Part shown: piece after piece, positions 16,931 through 25,568 of the stretch
Layout: every line of letters begins with the position of its first letter
How positions within the stretch are numbered: the first letter of the stretch is position 1
NCBI GenBank assembly: GCA_013288075.1
Contig: JABDCQ010000011.1
Location: 1-43,817 of the forward strand
Origin: Chlamydiota bacterium
Lineage (GTDB): Bacteria; Chlamydiota; Chlamydiia; Chlamydiales; Rhabdochlamydiaceae
DNA length: 43,817 nucleotides
Reading direction: 5' to 3'
The notes under the pieces: generated by a model
Databases searched by the model: none
What the model was told of the DNA's origin: nothing
What the model saw: only the letters and a program-made list of their open reading frames with translations
Translations under genes and position numbers: made by a program

Positions 16931-18298
16931 TTAGATGAAGTAGAAGAGGCACATAAGGATGGCTGTAGGGATGAGGGCCGCAAGGAAAAGATTAATGGGC
17001 GAGATGCCTCTTCGGAAGTATTTTTTAAGGATTGATTGTCCGGCGGGATTAGGAGCATTAGCAATGACTGTTAAGCCTCCTCCTGCAACAACGCCGCCCA
17101 TGATGGCTAATTTCAAAGATTCAGCTAAGTTAGGAGTTAGACTCACAAGATAAACAATTGCTGCATTGTCATTAAAGGGAGTAAGAATCATTCCCACAAG
17201 CATCATCATCCCCTCGCTTGCATCTTGTAAAATAGGCACAATCCACCACCCTTGTAACCCTCCATGAATAATAAGCCCGGCCAAAAACATCCCTACAAGA
17301 AGAGGGCGTTTTAAATAAAGCTCTGACTGGTAAGTTCTTGTCGCTTGATGAAAGCCTAGAAAGATCAAAAAAGCCCCAATAAATACTACAGGATAATGAG
17401 AGCTACAAACAATCCAAATAAGGAAGAGAAAATGCACCCCTGTAATCCAAAAAGGGACAGGGTGAAATGTTTCTTGCGGGTGCGTCTTCTCTTTCTCTTT
17501 TTTCACATGATCAAGACTTTTAATTTCTTTGCGGAAATAAAGAAAGTAACAAGTATTGGCAATCAAAATCCCTAAAATAGATTTCCAGCCAAAATGGAGA
17601 AACATATACGTAGAGCTCCAATCCCAAATACGCGCTACGATTAATACCGGAGGAGAAGCAAAATTTGTTAAAAGCCCTCCAACAGATATATTTACAAATA
17701 AAAGACCAAGTGTTGCGTAGGCAAGTTTTTTACTAGGGCCGTACTGATAAAACCTATTCATCAAAATAAGTGCGCAAATAGTCATGGCTCCCACTTCTGT
17801 AATAAAAGAGCCTAGAATAGGACCTAGTGTTAAAATGCTCATCCACCAGGCGCCCACAGTGCCTCCAAAGGCCTGGGAAATTAGCCAAAGCCCCCCTTCT
17901 GCAATACGCAAAACGGGGCGTGTTGCAGCAATAGCCATAACAACCACCACAAAAAGAGGCTCAACATATGTTCTAGTATTTAAATAACCAAGCGCTGCAT
18001 CAAAACTATAATAGCCTACAATAGTAAAAAAAAGAGGAAAAGCCCAAAGAGCAAAGGCAACTTCTACTTCACCTAAAAAATGCAAAAGTTCAGCTCCAAA
18101 GGAAACTGTTTTTTTCCTTCCTTCCTCTACATCTTTTTTTGCATGCTTATTAGCTACATGCTCAGCTAAAAGAGCCAGATGATTCGCAAATAGCGTATGC
18201 AAAATAGCCAAGATAAAAATAGTTAGCGTGATAGTCCTAAAAGGCGTTGCAGCAAGCAATTCCTGAGTCAGCAAGTCTCCGTTTGCGCTATCAATCAC
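16931..18298 (-). CDS. Putative Na+/H+ antiporter (Na_H_antiport_2 family)
   Basis: This 455-aa protein has about eleven hydrophobic segments. Features include LTLGPILGSFITEVGAMT and GGLLTNFASPPVLIV mid-protein and FNDNAAIVYLVSLTP near the C-terminus, as seen in the putative sodium/proton antiporter family (Pfam Na_H_antiport_2) found in chlamydiae and some proteobacteria. It would exchange Na+ for H+ across the inner membrane. A hydrophilic stretch with KKEKEKTHPQE (about 270) splits the two halves. The next gene is 32 bases upstream on the same strand. Family assignment is by recall of this chlamydial protein; ion specificity is untested. Confidence 0.8.
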   Translation of the reverse strand: MIDSANGDLLTQELLAATPFRTITLTIFILAILHTLFANHLALLAEHVANKHAKKDVEEGRKKTVSFGAELLHFLGEVEVAFALWAFPLFFTIVGYYSFDAALGYLNTRTYVEPLFVVVVMAIAATRPVLRIAEGGLWLISQAFGGTVGAWWMSILTLGPILGSFITEVGAMTICALILMNRFYQYGPSKKLAYATLGLLFVNISVGGLLTNFASPPVLIVARIWDWSSTYMFLHFGWKSILGILIANTCYFLYFRKEIKSLDHVKKEKEKTHPQETFHPVPFWITGVHFLFLIWIVCSSHYPVVFIGAFLIFLGFHQATRTYQSELYLKRPLLVGMFLAGLIIHGGLQGWWIVPILQDASEGMMMLVGMILTPFNDNAAIVYLVSLTPNLAESLKLAIMGGVVAGGGLTVIANAPNPAGQSILKKYFRRGISPINLFLAALIPTAILMCLFYFI

Positions 18299-18330
18299 AG
18301 GTCCAACTCCTAGGATGTAATTATTTAACC

Positions 18331-18672
18331 TTATTTAAGATCTCCACATTTCTTGTCCAGGTGATATTTTAAAATGTCACGCTTCTTTTTCTCTAAAATG
18401 CGGATCTCTACATCGATTTCTACCATTTTTTCCCTAAGGATTTCTTCTCTTCTGTAAGCTAGTCTTGCTTCATCTTTGAAAGGGCCTTCAAACTGAAGAC
18501 GCTGAGCTAAATCTTCTTCTTGATCAGCTTGCGCCTTATACATATTAAAGCGTGCTCGAAGCTTACTCATTTCTTCATCAATAAAAGAGAGTTCCGCTTC
18601 CCATCCCTTGGGCTGCGTTTCAGAAACTAAAGGTCCCATAATAGATAAAATGATCAAAAGCAAACGAAGCAT
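18331..18672 (-). CDS. Small exported coiled-coil protein
   Basis: Starting at the ATG at 18672, which has a strong AAAGGAGG site about eight bases upstream, the protein is 113 aa. It begins with a signal peptide (MLRLLLIILSIMGPLVSETQ) and continues as a charged helix (EAELSFIDEEMSKLRARF; EILREKMVEIDVEIRILEKK), likely a coiled coil, ending KKCGDLK. I do not recognise a family. It lies just upstream of the antiporter gene on the same strand and is divergent from the zinc exporter, with only 58 bases between starts. A longer start at 18708 is possible but lacks a ribosome site. Confidence 0.7.
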   Translation of the reverse strand: MLRLLLIILSIMGPLVSETQPKGWEAELSFIDEEMSKLRARFNMYKAQADQEEDLAQRLQFEGPFKDEARLAYRREEILREKMVEIDVEIRILEKKKRDILKYHLDKKCGDLK

Positions 18673-18730
18673 AGGCAATCCTCCTTTGAATTCACTTGTA
18701 TATACCATTTTTTAATTATATACTCAACTC

Positions 18731-19648
18731 ATGGAAGAAGAACCCCATATTTGCCACTCCCATATGGAGCACACCCAGACTAAAGCGCTCAAAACTGCGC
18801 TTTTGGTTGCTGCTGTCTTTATGGTTATTGAAGTGATAGGAGGCTTAATAGCAAACAGCCTGGCTCTTATAAGTGACGCCCTTCATATGTTCACAGATGT
18901 AGGGGCTATGTTCCTTAGCTTAATCGTTCTTCGTATTACAAAAATCCCTAGCACTCCTAAAATGAGCTACGGCTACCATAGAGCTGAAGTACTAGGAGCT
19001 CTTGCTAGTGCGCTTTCTCTTTGGGTTCTTTCGGGAATTCTTATTTATGAATCTATCATGCGCTTAATTTATCCCCCTCAAGTAGAAGGGCCTATTGTAC
19101 TTGTCGTAGCAAGCTTTGGTCTTATTGCAAATATTTTGATGATAAGAGCGCTTCACTCCTCTAAATCTCATAGTTTAAATCTTAAGGCTGCCTACTTACA
19201 CGTCATAGGCGATCTTTTAGGAAGTGTTGCTGTGATTGTGGGCGGGTTAATTTTGTGGCTTACCAACTGGAACCCTATTGACCCCATTATCACGTTATTT
19301 TTCACGCTCTTTATTTTGTACAGCACAGGAAAAATCATTAAACAAGCCTTTATTATTCTTATGGAGTCAACTCCTGAACATATCGATCCCGTTCTTATAG
19401 AAAAAGATCTTTTAACTATTAAAGGAGTTAAAGAAGTTCATGACCTGCATATCTGGGCCGTTTCCTCTAAAAGAATTGCTTTAAGCGCCCATATTATGGC
19501 AGAGGCTCCCCATAACGCCCTTAACGAAGTGCACCGCATGATGGAAAACAAATACAATATCCACCATATGACTATCCAAATCGAAGAGCCCGGCGCCTTC
19601 GAGAGCCAATTCTGCTACGACTGCAAACCCAACCCTAAGAAAAAATAG
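18731..19648 (+). CDS. Cation diffusion facilitator (zinc/cadmium exporter)
   Basis: This 305-aa protein has the CDF layout: six membrane helices and a C-terminal cytoplasmic domain. Metal-site residues are seen in LISDALHMFTDVGAM (helix 2) and YLHVIGDLLGS (helix 5), with the expected H/D pairs. The N-terminus is His-rich (HICHSHMEHT). The C-terminal part KGVKEVHDLHIWAVSSKRIA is the CDF dimerisation fold. It exports Zn2+ or similar from the cytoplasm using the proton gradient, and is closest by eye to the CzcD/ZitB type. Palindrome E follows the stop. Confidence 0.92.
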   Translation: MEEEPHICHSHMEHTQTKALKTALLVAAVFMVIEVIGGLIANSLALISDALHMFTDVGAMFLSLIVLRITKIPSTPKMSYGYHRAEVLGALASALSLWVLSGILIYESIMRLIYPPQVEGPIVLVVASFGLIANILMIRALHSSKSHSLNLKAAYLHVIGDLLGSVAVIVGGLILWLTNWNPIDPIITLFFTLFILYSTGKIIKQAFIILMESTPEHIDPVLIEKDLLTIKGVKEVHDLHIWAVSSKRIALSAHIMAEAPHNALNEVHRMMENKYNIHHMTIQIEEPGAFESQFCYDCKPNPKKK

Positions 19649-19669
19649 CAAAGACAGGAAAGAAGAGGA

Positions 19670-19801
19670 TTATTTCTTTCTTCTCTCTGTGTGCTCTGTG
19701 ATCTCTGTGGTAAAAATATGCTAACACTTTAGATGCAATGTTCTCTCGATAATTTTTTACCACAGAGATCACAGAGCACACAGAGAGAAGAAAGAAATAA
19801 A
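19670..19801. repeat. Long intergenic palindrome, copy E (variant arms)
   Basis: The arms tatttctttcttctctctg / cagagagaagaaagaaata and tgtgctctgtgatctctgtgg / its complement pair almost perfectly, with a loop of about 40 bases. It shares the ctctgtgg/ccacagag word with the other copies but uses different outer sequence and lacks the aacaaagag ends. It lies 3' of the zinc exporter and could terminate its transcript. Confidence 0.85.
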
Positions 19802-19848
19802 GTTTTTTATACTCATTATTTTTTCTTAAATTCCTTTAGGCATAAAGT

Positions 19849-19877
19849 TTGTAGTTATAACTCCAATTGTCTATAAT
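19849..19877 (+). promoter_or_regulatory. Predicted sigma70-type promoter for the 229-aa exported protein
   Basis: A perfect -10 box TATAAT (19872-19877) follows a weak -35 TTGTAG (19849-19854) at 17-base spacing, and the gene starts 22 bases downstream. G-rich sequence (gggggg) directly before the ATG may serve as ribosome site. Confidence 0.5.
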
Positions 19878-19898
19878 GGGGGGAGTTTATGGGGGGTT

Positions 19899-20588
19899 AT
19901 GAGATATCTTTTGTGTGCGATGCTGCTTATTGTTTTTTCTTCTTTTAGCATGAAGGAAAAAATCAAGGGGGGCAAACCGGGCGACTATATTGTGACAGAG
20001 CAGTCTGGCACAATCAGTGTGCTTTTTATCCGCGCACTCAAAGAAAATATCCTCACCCTAGAAGAAATAAGCGCCCCTGCAGACAAAATTAAACCTTCAA
20101 AAATCTCTTGGCAAGACTGGATTAATAAAGGCGCACCTCTTGCTAGCGCCTGGACTCTTTACGAATTAGATGTAAATGAAGGTAAATTACAAAAATGCTA
20201 CTCCTTCTTACAAAAAAAATGGATTAGGCTCGATGACTCCGAGTATTTTTTTGGAAAACTCATCACTTTGCCTCTTACAAAAGTACAAAATGCAGAGAGA
20301 AAAAAAATTGGAGCAGCTCCCTTAAAAGGAGAAGAAGATGTAAGATCTCCTTGGAATCCTCCCCACTTTGTCAATGGACAAAAAAAAGAAAAGCCCACCT
20401 TTGAAGCATTCAAAACCCATTGGCCCAAAGATAAGACAGACCTTTCAGAATGCGCTCTTGAATTATACTTTGATGAAAAAAACAAAACCTTTCCCTTTCC
20501 TTATTGGTTAGAAGTTAAAGGAGGGCATTACACCTTCAAAATGCGCACTCTCGACTCTGGAAGTGGGCTCACAAGTAGCAAAAAATAA
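19899..20588 (+). CDS. Exported protein of unknown function upstream of lepB
   Basis: This 229-aa protein has an N-terminal signal-like segment (MRYLLCAMLLIVFSSFS) followed by a soluble domain. Visible patterns are KPGDYIVTEQSGTISVLFIR and, at the end, YWLEVKGGHYTFKMRTLDSG, suggesting a beta-rich periplasmic or secreted domain. It has no family that I recognise with certainty. It sits beside lepB in the same orientation, and a conserved chlamydial hypothetical is known next to lepB, so it may be the equivalent, but I cannot confirm this. The 309-base spacer before lepB suggests a separate promoter. Confidence 0.72.
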   Translation: MRYLLCAMLLIVFSSFSMKEKIKGGKPGDYIVTEQSGTISVLFIRALKENILTLEEISAPADKIKPSKISWQDWINKGAPLASAWTLYELDVNEGKLQKCYSFLQKKWIRLDDSEYFFGKLITLPLTKVQNAERKKIGAAPLKGEEDVRSPWNPPHFVNGQKKEKPTFEAFKTHWPKDKTDLSECALELYFDEKNKTFPFPYWLEVKGGHYTFKMRTLDSGSGLTSSKK

Positions 20589-20897
20589 ACAAGCTACAAC
20601 TCTTTATACGTCCTCTATCGACAAGTTATGAACAAACTTTCAGCATCTTTTATTTTTTTGAAAAATCTTTAAATTTTTTCCTTTTTTAAGACTTGTTAAA
20701 CATATGCATAAGTATCTTATAATCAGCAATTTACAAATCACCTTTACAAACTTTTTAAAATCTGTTTTTTGAAGAAATTTAAAGTTGGTTTTCCCTCGAA
20801 AAACACCTTGGTTTTCAACAAGTTTTCCACATCTTTTCAGAAGAAAAAAATAGCAGATTTTCCTCTCTTAGACTAAAATGGCTCAAATTACATCCGG
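20589..20897. other. 309-base AT-rich spacer with DnaA-box-like words
   Basis: No gene is seen. The tract is very AT-rich and contains single-mismatch relatives of the DnaA box TTATCCACA: ttatgaaca (near 20626), ttttcaaca (near 20812) and ttttccaca (near 20822). The words are weak and unevenly spaced. The lepB promoter must lie at the 3' end, but no convincing boxes were identified. Confidence 0.35.
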
Positions 20898-22730
20898 ATG
20901 TTTATGAAAAGATTTATCAAACTCTTGCGCAGCTACTCTCTTAGAAAATCAAAAGGCATTTTATTCCACACTTTCGATCTCTACCAAAAAAGAAAAAAAA
21001 GACTCTCTGATATTCAACGGATGGAAATTGAAAAACACTTGCTATCTCTACAAAAAGCCATTACGGAAAAAGAGAGAATAAAAGCGGATACGCTTGCAAG
21101 AGAACTTGAAGGCTTTATAAAAAAGGACCTTAAAAAATCAGGCCTTATTCAAGCCCGTGATTTTATTTTTGCTCTTGCCTTTGCCCTTGTGATTGCCGTC
21201 ATTGTGCGCGGTATGTGGTTTGAGCTTTACGAAATCCCTTCAGGCTCTATGCGCCCGACCTTTAAAGAAAAAGATCGCTTAACTGTTTCTAAGACAGACT
21301 TTGGGTTAAATATTCCTCTTATGGCCGATCATTTTTATTTTGACCCCACCCTTGTAAATAGAAACGGCGTTGTTGTATTTACAGTAGAAAATATGGATGT
21401 AAGAGATGGAGATACGGTGTATTTTTATCTTTTTCCAGGCAAAAAACAGTATATTAAAAGACTTATTGGAAAGCCTGGTGACTCTCTATACTTTTACGGA
21501 GGAAAAATTTACGGAATTGATAAGGAAGGAAATGATATCACGCATGAACTTCAAATTGAGGGCCTTGCAAAAATCGATCATATCCCCTTTATCCAAATGG
21601 AGGGCAAAATTGAAGCAAAGCCTTCTTCTTATGCCGGCATTTACTCCCCTGTGACCCTTTTACAAATGAATCAGCCCGTTGCAAAGCTTTTCTTAAATGA
21701 AGCCTTTAAACCTCAAGGCGAAATGCTCGTTGCAGATGTTAAAGAATATAGCGAGCTTTGGGGCTTTAAAAACTTTGCCATGGCAAGGCTTTTAACTAAA
21801 GAAGAGGCTAATATTTCAAACGGTGATGAAGCGCTTCTTTACCTAGAGCTTAAGCACTCCCCCTCTCTTTCAGATGTTTCCTTTGGTCAAGATCCCTTTG
21901 GAAGACTGCGTCCTTTATTAGGCATTACAACTTCGCTTATCCCTTTAAATGAAACACACCTAAAAGAGATCTTCCAAAATCTCTATACTGCGCGCTTTGT
22001 TGTAAAAAATGGCGTTGCTAAACGCTATGGAATAGAAGAGGTAAACTTTGATTATCCAGCCCTTCCTAAATTATCAGGCATTCCTAATGGAACCTACGAG
22101 TTTTATGAAGGCAAAGCTTACGCCGTTGCCTTTGGCGGCGTTTTAAAAGAACTTGCAGCTGATCACCCTCTTTATACATTTACTCCTGAACGTGTACAGC
22201 TTCTCTATAACTTAGGGATTGAATTTAACACCCATTATGCCCCTTCCTCAAGAGGCTCAAATCTTAGTCCCAACCGCTACAGCTATTTTAGAGAAGGCAA
22301 CCTGTATTTAATGGGAGTCCCCATTCTTAAAAAAGATGAGGCAACGCTAACTAAATTCCTTGAAAAGGAAAAAGAAAAGCCCCATCCCTTTATCGATCAG
22401 GGAGCGCCCCTAGACAAAGAAGGGAAATTAGATACTGATTATATCAAAAAATACGGCATCACCGTTCCTGAAAAAATGTATCTAGTGCTAGGCGATAACC
22501 ACGCCATGAGTGCAGACAGCAGAGACTTTGGCTTTGTCCCGGAGGAAAACCTTCGCGGTGGCCCCGACTTTATCTTCTGGCCTCCTGGCAGCAGATGGGG
22601 CGCACCAAACCAACCAGCCTACACCCTTTTCACTCTACCAAGAGTCTTGGTTTGGGGATCGTGCGGACTCATCCTTGCCGCCTACATCCTCTACAGAAGA
22701 AGGAAGCATCACCTTCCCCTAGACCTGTAG
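20898..22730 (+). CDS. lepB: Signal peptidase I, large chlamydial form
   Basis: This 610-aa protein cleaves signal peptides of exported proteins at the inner membrane. A membrane segment lies at about residues 88-106, followed by IPSGSMRPTF with nucleophile Ser117 and by YIKRLIGKPGDS with general-base Lys187. The conserved C-terminal box is VLGDNHAMSADSRDFGFVP. Between these lies an insertion of more than 250 residues, which makes it about twice the E. coli size, as in chlamydial LepB. A second membrane segment (VLVWGSCGLILAAYILYR) and basic tail close the protein. ATG at 20904 is an alternative start. A hairpin follows the stop. Confidence 0.95.
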   Translation: MFMKRFIKLLRSYSLRKSKGILFHTFDLYQKRKKRLSDIQRMEIEKHLLSLQKAITEKERIKADTLARELEGFIKKDLKKSGLIQARDFIFALAFALVIAVIVRGMWFELYEIPSGSMRPTFKEKDRLTVSKTDFGLNIPLMADHFYFDPTLVNRNGVVVFTVENMDVRDGDTVYFYLFPGKKQYIKRLIGKPGDSLYFYGGKIYGIDKEGNDITHELQIEGLAKIDHIPFIQMEGKIEAKPSSYAGIYSPVTLLQMNQPVAKLFLNEAFKPQGEMLVADVKEYSELWGFKNFAMARLLTKEEANISNGDEALLYLELKHSPSLSDVSFGQDPFGRLRPLLGITTSLIPLNETHLKEIFQNLYTARFVVKNGVAKRYGIEEVNFDYPALPKLSGIPNGTYEFYEGKAYAVAFGGVLKELAADHPLYTFTPERVQLLYNLGIEFNTHYAPSSRGSNLSPNRYSYFREGNLYLMGVPILKKDEATLTKFLEKEKEKPHPFIDQGAPLDKEGKLDTDYIKKYGITVPEKMYLVLGDNHAMSADSRDFGFVPEENLRGGPDFIFWPPGSRWGAPNQPAYTLFTLPRVLVWGSCGLILAAYILYRRRKHHLPLDL

Positions 22731-22748
22731 CATCACCTTAATAAGAAA

Positions 22749-22772
22749 AAAGCGAAAGGGGCCTTTCGCTTT
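22749..22772 (+). terminator. Hairpin after lepB
   Basis: The sequence aaagcgaaagg pairs with cctttcgcttt as an almost loopless stem of up to 11 bp. The following T-run is short, so it is an atypical intrinsic terminator. Confidence 0.6.
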
Positions 22773-22837
22773 ATGAATAATACTAAAAATTAAACAATAT
22801 AATTATACAAAAAAACCATACAAGCTTTTATTTAATG

Positions 22838-22865
22838 GTGACTTTTATCATTACAGTGCTATAAT
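22838..22865 (+). promoter_or_regulatory. Promoter of Inc-like gene 1
   Basis: GTGACT (22838-22843), 16-base spacer and perfect TATAAT (22860-22865). The whole tract to the ATG, including ccttgtaaattattaacatt and AAGGAG (22896-22901), is almost repeated before Inc-like gene 2 (24672-24743). Confidence 0.7.
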
Positions 22866-22909
22866 CCTTGTAAATTATTAACATTCTTTATTTATAAGGA
22901 GAAATATTT

Positions 22910-24178
22910 ATGTCAAATTCTAGTTCACCCATAACAGTTAGTTCAAACAGCTCCCCTTCTAACTTTATACCCAGCCATAAGTTCCACGAAAATACAAGTG
23001 GCGTATTGCTCAAACATACTGTGGGTACACCAAAAACATTTTCAACCTGTCAAAAAGTGGCTATTGTTGTTCTAAGCATTATCGCAGCTGCTGCCATTGC
23101 AGCAACAGTGATTGCTCTATTAACTGCTACGGGGAATATGGCTCCCCTCACGGTTTTATTTACAGGAACTAATGCCTACATCACAGCTATTGTTGCCACT
23201 GCAGTCGCATGCCTATCTATTGGAGGAGCTCTTGCCCTTAGAGCCCATGCAAAACACACAGCTGCATTAACAAACGCAGCAAACTCCCTTTTTAATCAGG
23301 CAGCCGAGACCTCTACTTACACTCAAGATGCATTCAATTGGTCTGCTGAATCAAACTTATTAAAAGTTGAAAAAGACGACTTAACAACCAAATTATACCA
23401 ACAACAAACAGATTTAAATTCATTAAATACAAAAATAAATGATTTAAACAACGAGATACTAAGTTTAAATGCATCAATATCTAAGAATCTAGAGGAGAAT
23501 AATAATGTAACTCCAGCTTCCCTTAATGAATTAACTTTAGCTCGAGATACAATAAAATCCCTAGAAGCGCAAATCGCAGAAATTCAAAAAAACATAACGG
23601 ACTTAACCAAACAAAACAAGATCCTTCAAAAAGACATCGACGACTCAGAAGAGAACAAACTCTCCATGAACTTTGAGCTTAACTCAGAACAATTTGAAAA
23701 CAGAAGACTTGACTCTGATTTATTAGAAGCTCGAGAACAAATTGCAGAACTTAGAAAGGCTTTAAACGAAGTTAAAAGTCTCACCCATCCACTTGAAGTA
23801 GCAATCGAAGTAGCAATCTTAGAATCTCAAGCTGCTGGGTTGGAAAACCTTGTACAAGAAAAGCAAGGACTAGAAAAAACTCTAGAATCCCAAGGAAAAA
23901 CGCTAAATACAGTCTTACAAGAAAATTGTCACTTACATGTACTTACGCAGGCTCAAACGAAAGAAATACACCAAATAAGCAGTGAGCTTCAAGACCAAAT
24001 AGCTTCAAATGAGAAATTAAGAGAAGAGATTGAAGATGATACACGTCTAATCACTAATTTAGAAAATGAAAACCAAGCATTAATTAATGATCTCGATGAA
24101 GAATTCAAACTAAATAAAACATTACAAAAAATCCTATCACCAGAGAAAAGCAAACCTGCAAGGCGAAAATCTGTCTAA
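22910..24178 (+). CDS. Inc-like inclusion membrane protein with coiled coil, paralogue 1
   Basis: This 422-aa protein has a Ser/Asn-rich N-terminus, two long hydrophobic stretches (about residues 50-72 and 82-110) split by the short turn ATGNMAPL, and a long charged coiled coil from about 140 to 410 with many heptad-like Leu/Ile positions. The bilobed hydrophobic domain is the hallmark of chlamydial Inc proteins, which are secreted by the type III system into the inclusion membrane. No cleavable signal peptide is seen, as expected for Inc proteins. Block TPKTFSTCQKVAI plus the first hydrophobic lobe is almost identical in the next two genes. AAGGAG is eight bases before the ATG. Coiled coils suggest SNARE-like or scaffold binding, which is inference. 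Confidence 0.8.
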   Translation: MSNSSSPITVSSNSSPSNFIPSHKFHENTSGVLLKHTVGTPKTFSTCQKVAIVVLSIIAAAAIAATVIALLTATGNMAPLTVLFTGTNAYITAIVATAVACLSIGGALALRAHAKHTAALTNAANSLFNQAAETSTYTQDAFNWSAESNLLKVEKDDLTTKLYQQQTDLNSLNTKINDLNNEILSLNASISKNLEENNNVTPASLNELTLARDTIKSLEAQIAEIQKNITDLTKQNKILQKDIDDSEENKLSMNFELNSEQFENRRLDSDLLEAREQIAELRKALNEVKSLTHPLEVAIEVAILESQAAGLENLVQEKQGLEKTLESQGKTLNTVLQENCHLHVLTQAQTKEIHQISSELQDQIASNEKLREEIEDDTRLITNLENENQALINDLDEEFKLNKTLQKILSPEKSKPARRKSV

Positions 24179-24185
24179 AATCACT

Positions 24186-24219
24186 AACGAGCTTCTTACT
24201 CAAAAGAAGCTCGTTTTTT
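24186..24219 (+). terminator. Intrinsic terminator after Inc-like gene 1
   Basis: Perfect 12-bp stem aacgagcttctt / aagaagctcgtt with a 6-base loop, followed by a run of T. It begins seven bases after the stop codon. Confidence 0.9.
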
Positions 24220-24305
24220 CTTATTCCTCATCTAACAAAAACTAACTCTTTCTTTGCACGGGCAGCGCCTTCGAAGTCCATACACATAAACCTAAAAAGC
24301 AGAAA

Positions 24306-24466
24306 AACAAAGAGGATAATTTTCTCCCTCTCTCTTTCTTCCTCTGTGGTTTCTTCCCTCTGTGGTTTATCTTAAATCCAAGACTGAAGGATCCTAAAGG
24401 CTTGGATTTAAGATAAACCACAGAGGAAGAAAGAGAGAGGGAAAAAGGAATTTATCTCTCTTTGTT
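24306..24466. repeat. Long intergenic palindrome, copy F
   Basis: Ends aacaaagag / ctctttgtt, arms tttcttcctctgtggttt and tctgtggtttatcttaaatcc with their complements, and a core containing aggatccta. The right arm has lost one of the two ccacagag units. It shares tttatcttaaat...atttaagataaa with copy G. Located after Inc-like gene 1, whose own terminator precedes it. Confidence 0.88.
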
Positions 24467-24743
24467 TACTTATTCCTCTTTGTTTTTATGTTTACGCCCA
24501 TGAACTCCAAAGGCACTAACGCGCAAAGTGCTTCTTAAGGCTCAAAGAGCCTTAAGAAGTAGACTCGGTTAAGTATATGCAAATGGACGGCAGGACTGCT
24601 CTGCTCTAATGCGCAAAGAAAAAGACTCAAATTAATTTTAAGTCAAATACATACGAAAAAATTATTTAACAATGACTTTTATTATTATAATGCTATAATT
24701 CTTGTAAATTTATTAACATTTTTTATTTATAAGGAGAAGTATT
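24467..24743. other. Spacer between palindrome F and Inc-like gene 2, with a small perfect palindrome
   Basis: This tract holds no gene. A 13-bp perfect inverted repeat cttcttaaggctc / gagccttaagaag lies at 24531-24559 with a 3-base loop and no T-run. A block gtttacgc..catg.actccaaaggc (24490-24514) recurs after palindrome G (26806-26832), so sequence beyond the palindrome was duplicated too. The promoter of gene 2 is at its right end. Confidence 0.6.
24672..24699 (+). promoter_or_regulatory. Promoter of Inc-like gene 2
   Basis: ATGACT (24672-24677), 16-base spacer and TATAAT (24694-24699). The 85-base region to the ATG closely matches that of Inc-like gene 1, including the tttataaggagaa ribosome site. 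Confidence 0.7.
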
Positions 24744-25508
24744 ATGTCGACTTCTAACAGTTCATCCTCAGTTGCTATAGGCACTTCCGTTTCAAGTCCT
24801 ATAATTCACGCTGATCCAGCTCAAAAAAGCAAAGTGGGCACACATAGTGTAACTACCCCAAAAACATTTTCAACCTGCCAAAAAGTGGCTATCGCCGTTC
24901 TTAGCGTTCTAGCAGCTGCTGCCATTGCAGCAACAGTGATTGCTCTATTAACTGCTACTGGGAATATGGCCCCTTTAACAACAGCTCTATTTGCCGGAAC
25001 CAATGCCTATATTACAGCTATTGTTACAACCTCCATTGCATGCCTCTCTATTGCAGGAGCTATCGGCCTTATATTTTATGCAAAAAAAGGGTGTTCCCCT
25101 GCCCTAGAGAAAGCTAACACATTGCAAGGGGATATTATAAAACAACTAACAACTGAAATATGTAAAGCAAACACAGAAGTAAAACGATTAAACGCCCAAC
25201 TAAAGCTAACAACTGACTTACATGAAGCGAAAACAAAACTAACAACTGACATACGTGAAGTAAAAACAGAAGCAAACAAGCTAACGGCAGAAACAGACAA
25301 GCTAAAGGCTAGTATAGAGGTTATATCCTTAACAGACGAAATTGATCAACTCCGCTTACAAAACACTAAAATGAGACAGCAGCTTGACGAACAAATAAAA
25401 ATAAATCAATACAACAATGCTAATTTAAATCAATCACTAGCAAATTTAATAACAGAAAATGAAAATTTAAAAAAAGAATTAACAGACTCAACTTTTAAAA
25501 GGGTATAG
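24744..25508 (+). CDS. Inc-like inclusion membrane protein, paralogue 2
   Basis: This 254-aa protein shows the same plan as paralogue 1: polar N-terminus, TPKTFSTCQKVAI, two hydrophobic lobes split by TGNMAPL, then a coiled coil. The coiled coil is shorter and has an internal near-repeat (LKLTTDLHEAKT / TKLTTDIREVKT, about residues 150-175), a sign of slippage or unequal exchange. It is predicted to be an Inc-type effector. It probably shares a transcript with paralogue 3, which starts 60 bases after its stop. Confidence 0.78.
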   Translation: MSTSNSSSSVAIGTSVSSPIIHADPAQKSKVGTHSVTTPKTFSTCQKVAIAVLSVLAAAAIAATVIALLTATGNMAPLTTALFAGTNAYITAIVTTSIACLSIAGAIGLIFYAKKGCSPALEKANTLQGDIIKQLTTEICKANTEVKRLNAQLKLTTDLHEAKTKLTTDIREVKTEANKLTAETDKLKASIEVISLTDEIDQLRLQNTKMRQQLDEQIKINQYNNANLNQSLANLITENENLKKELTDSTFKRV

Positions 25509-25568
25509 ATCAACTTAAAAGTTGAATAAAATCTTGTTAACAATTTTTATTTTTAAGGAGAAAATATT

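Noticed and set aside
24531-24559. 13-bp perfect palindrome as a terminator
   Set aside because: No T-run follows and no gene ends just before it; Inc-like gene 1 already has its own terminator.
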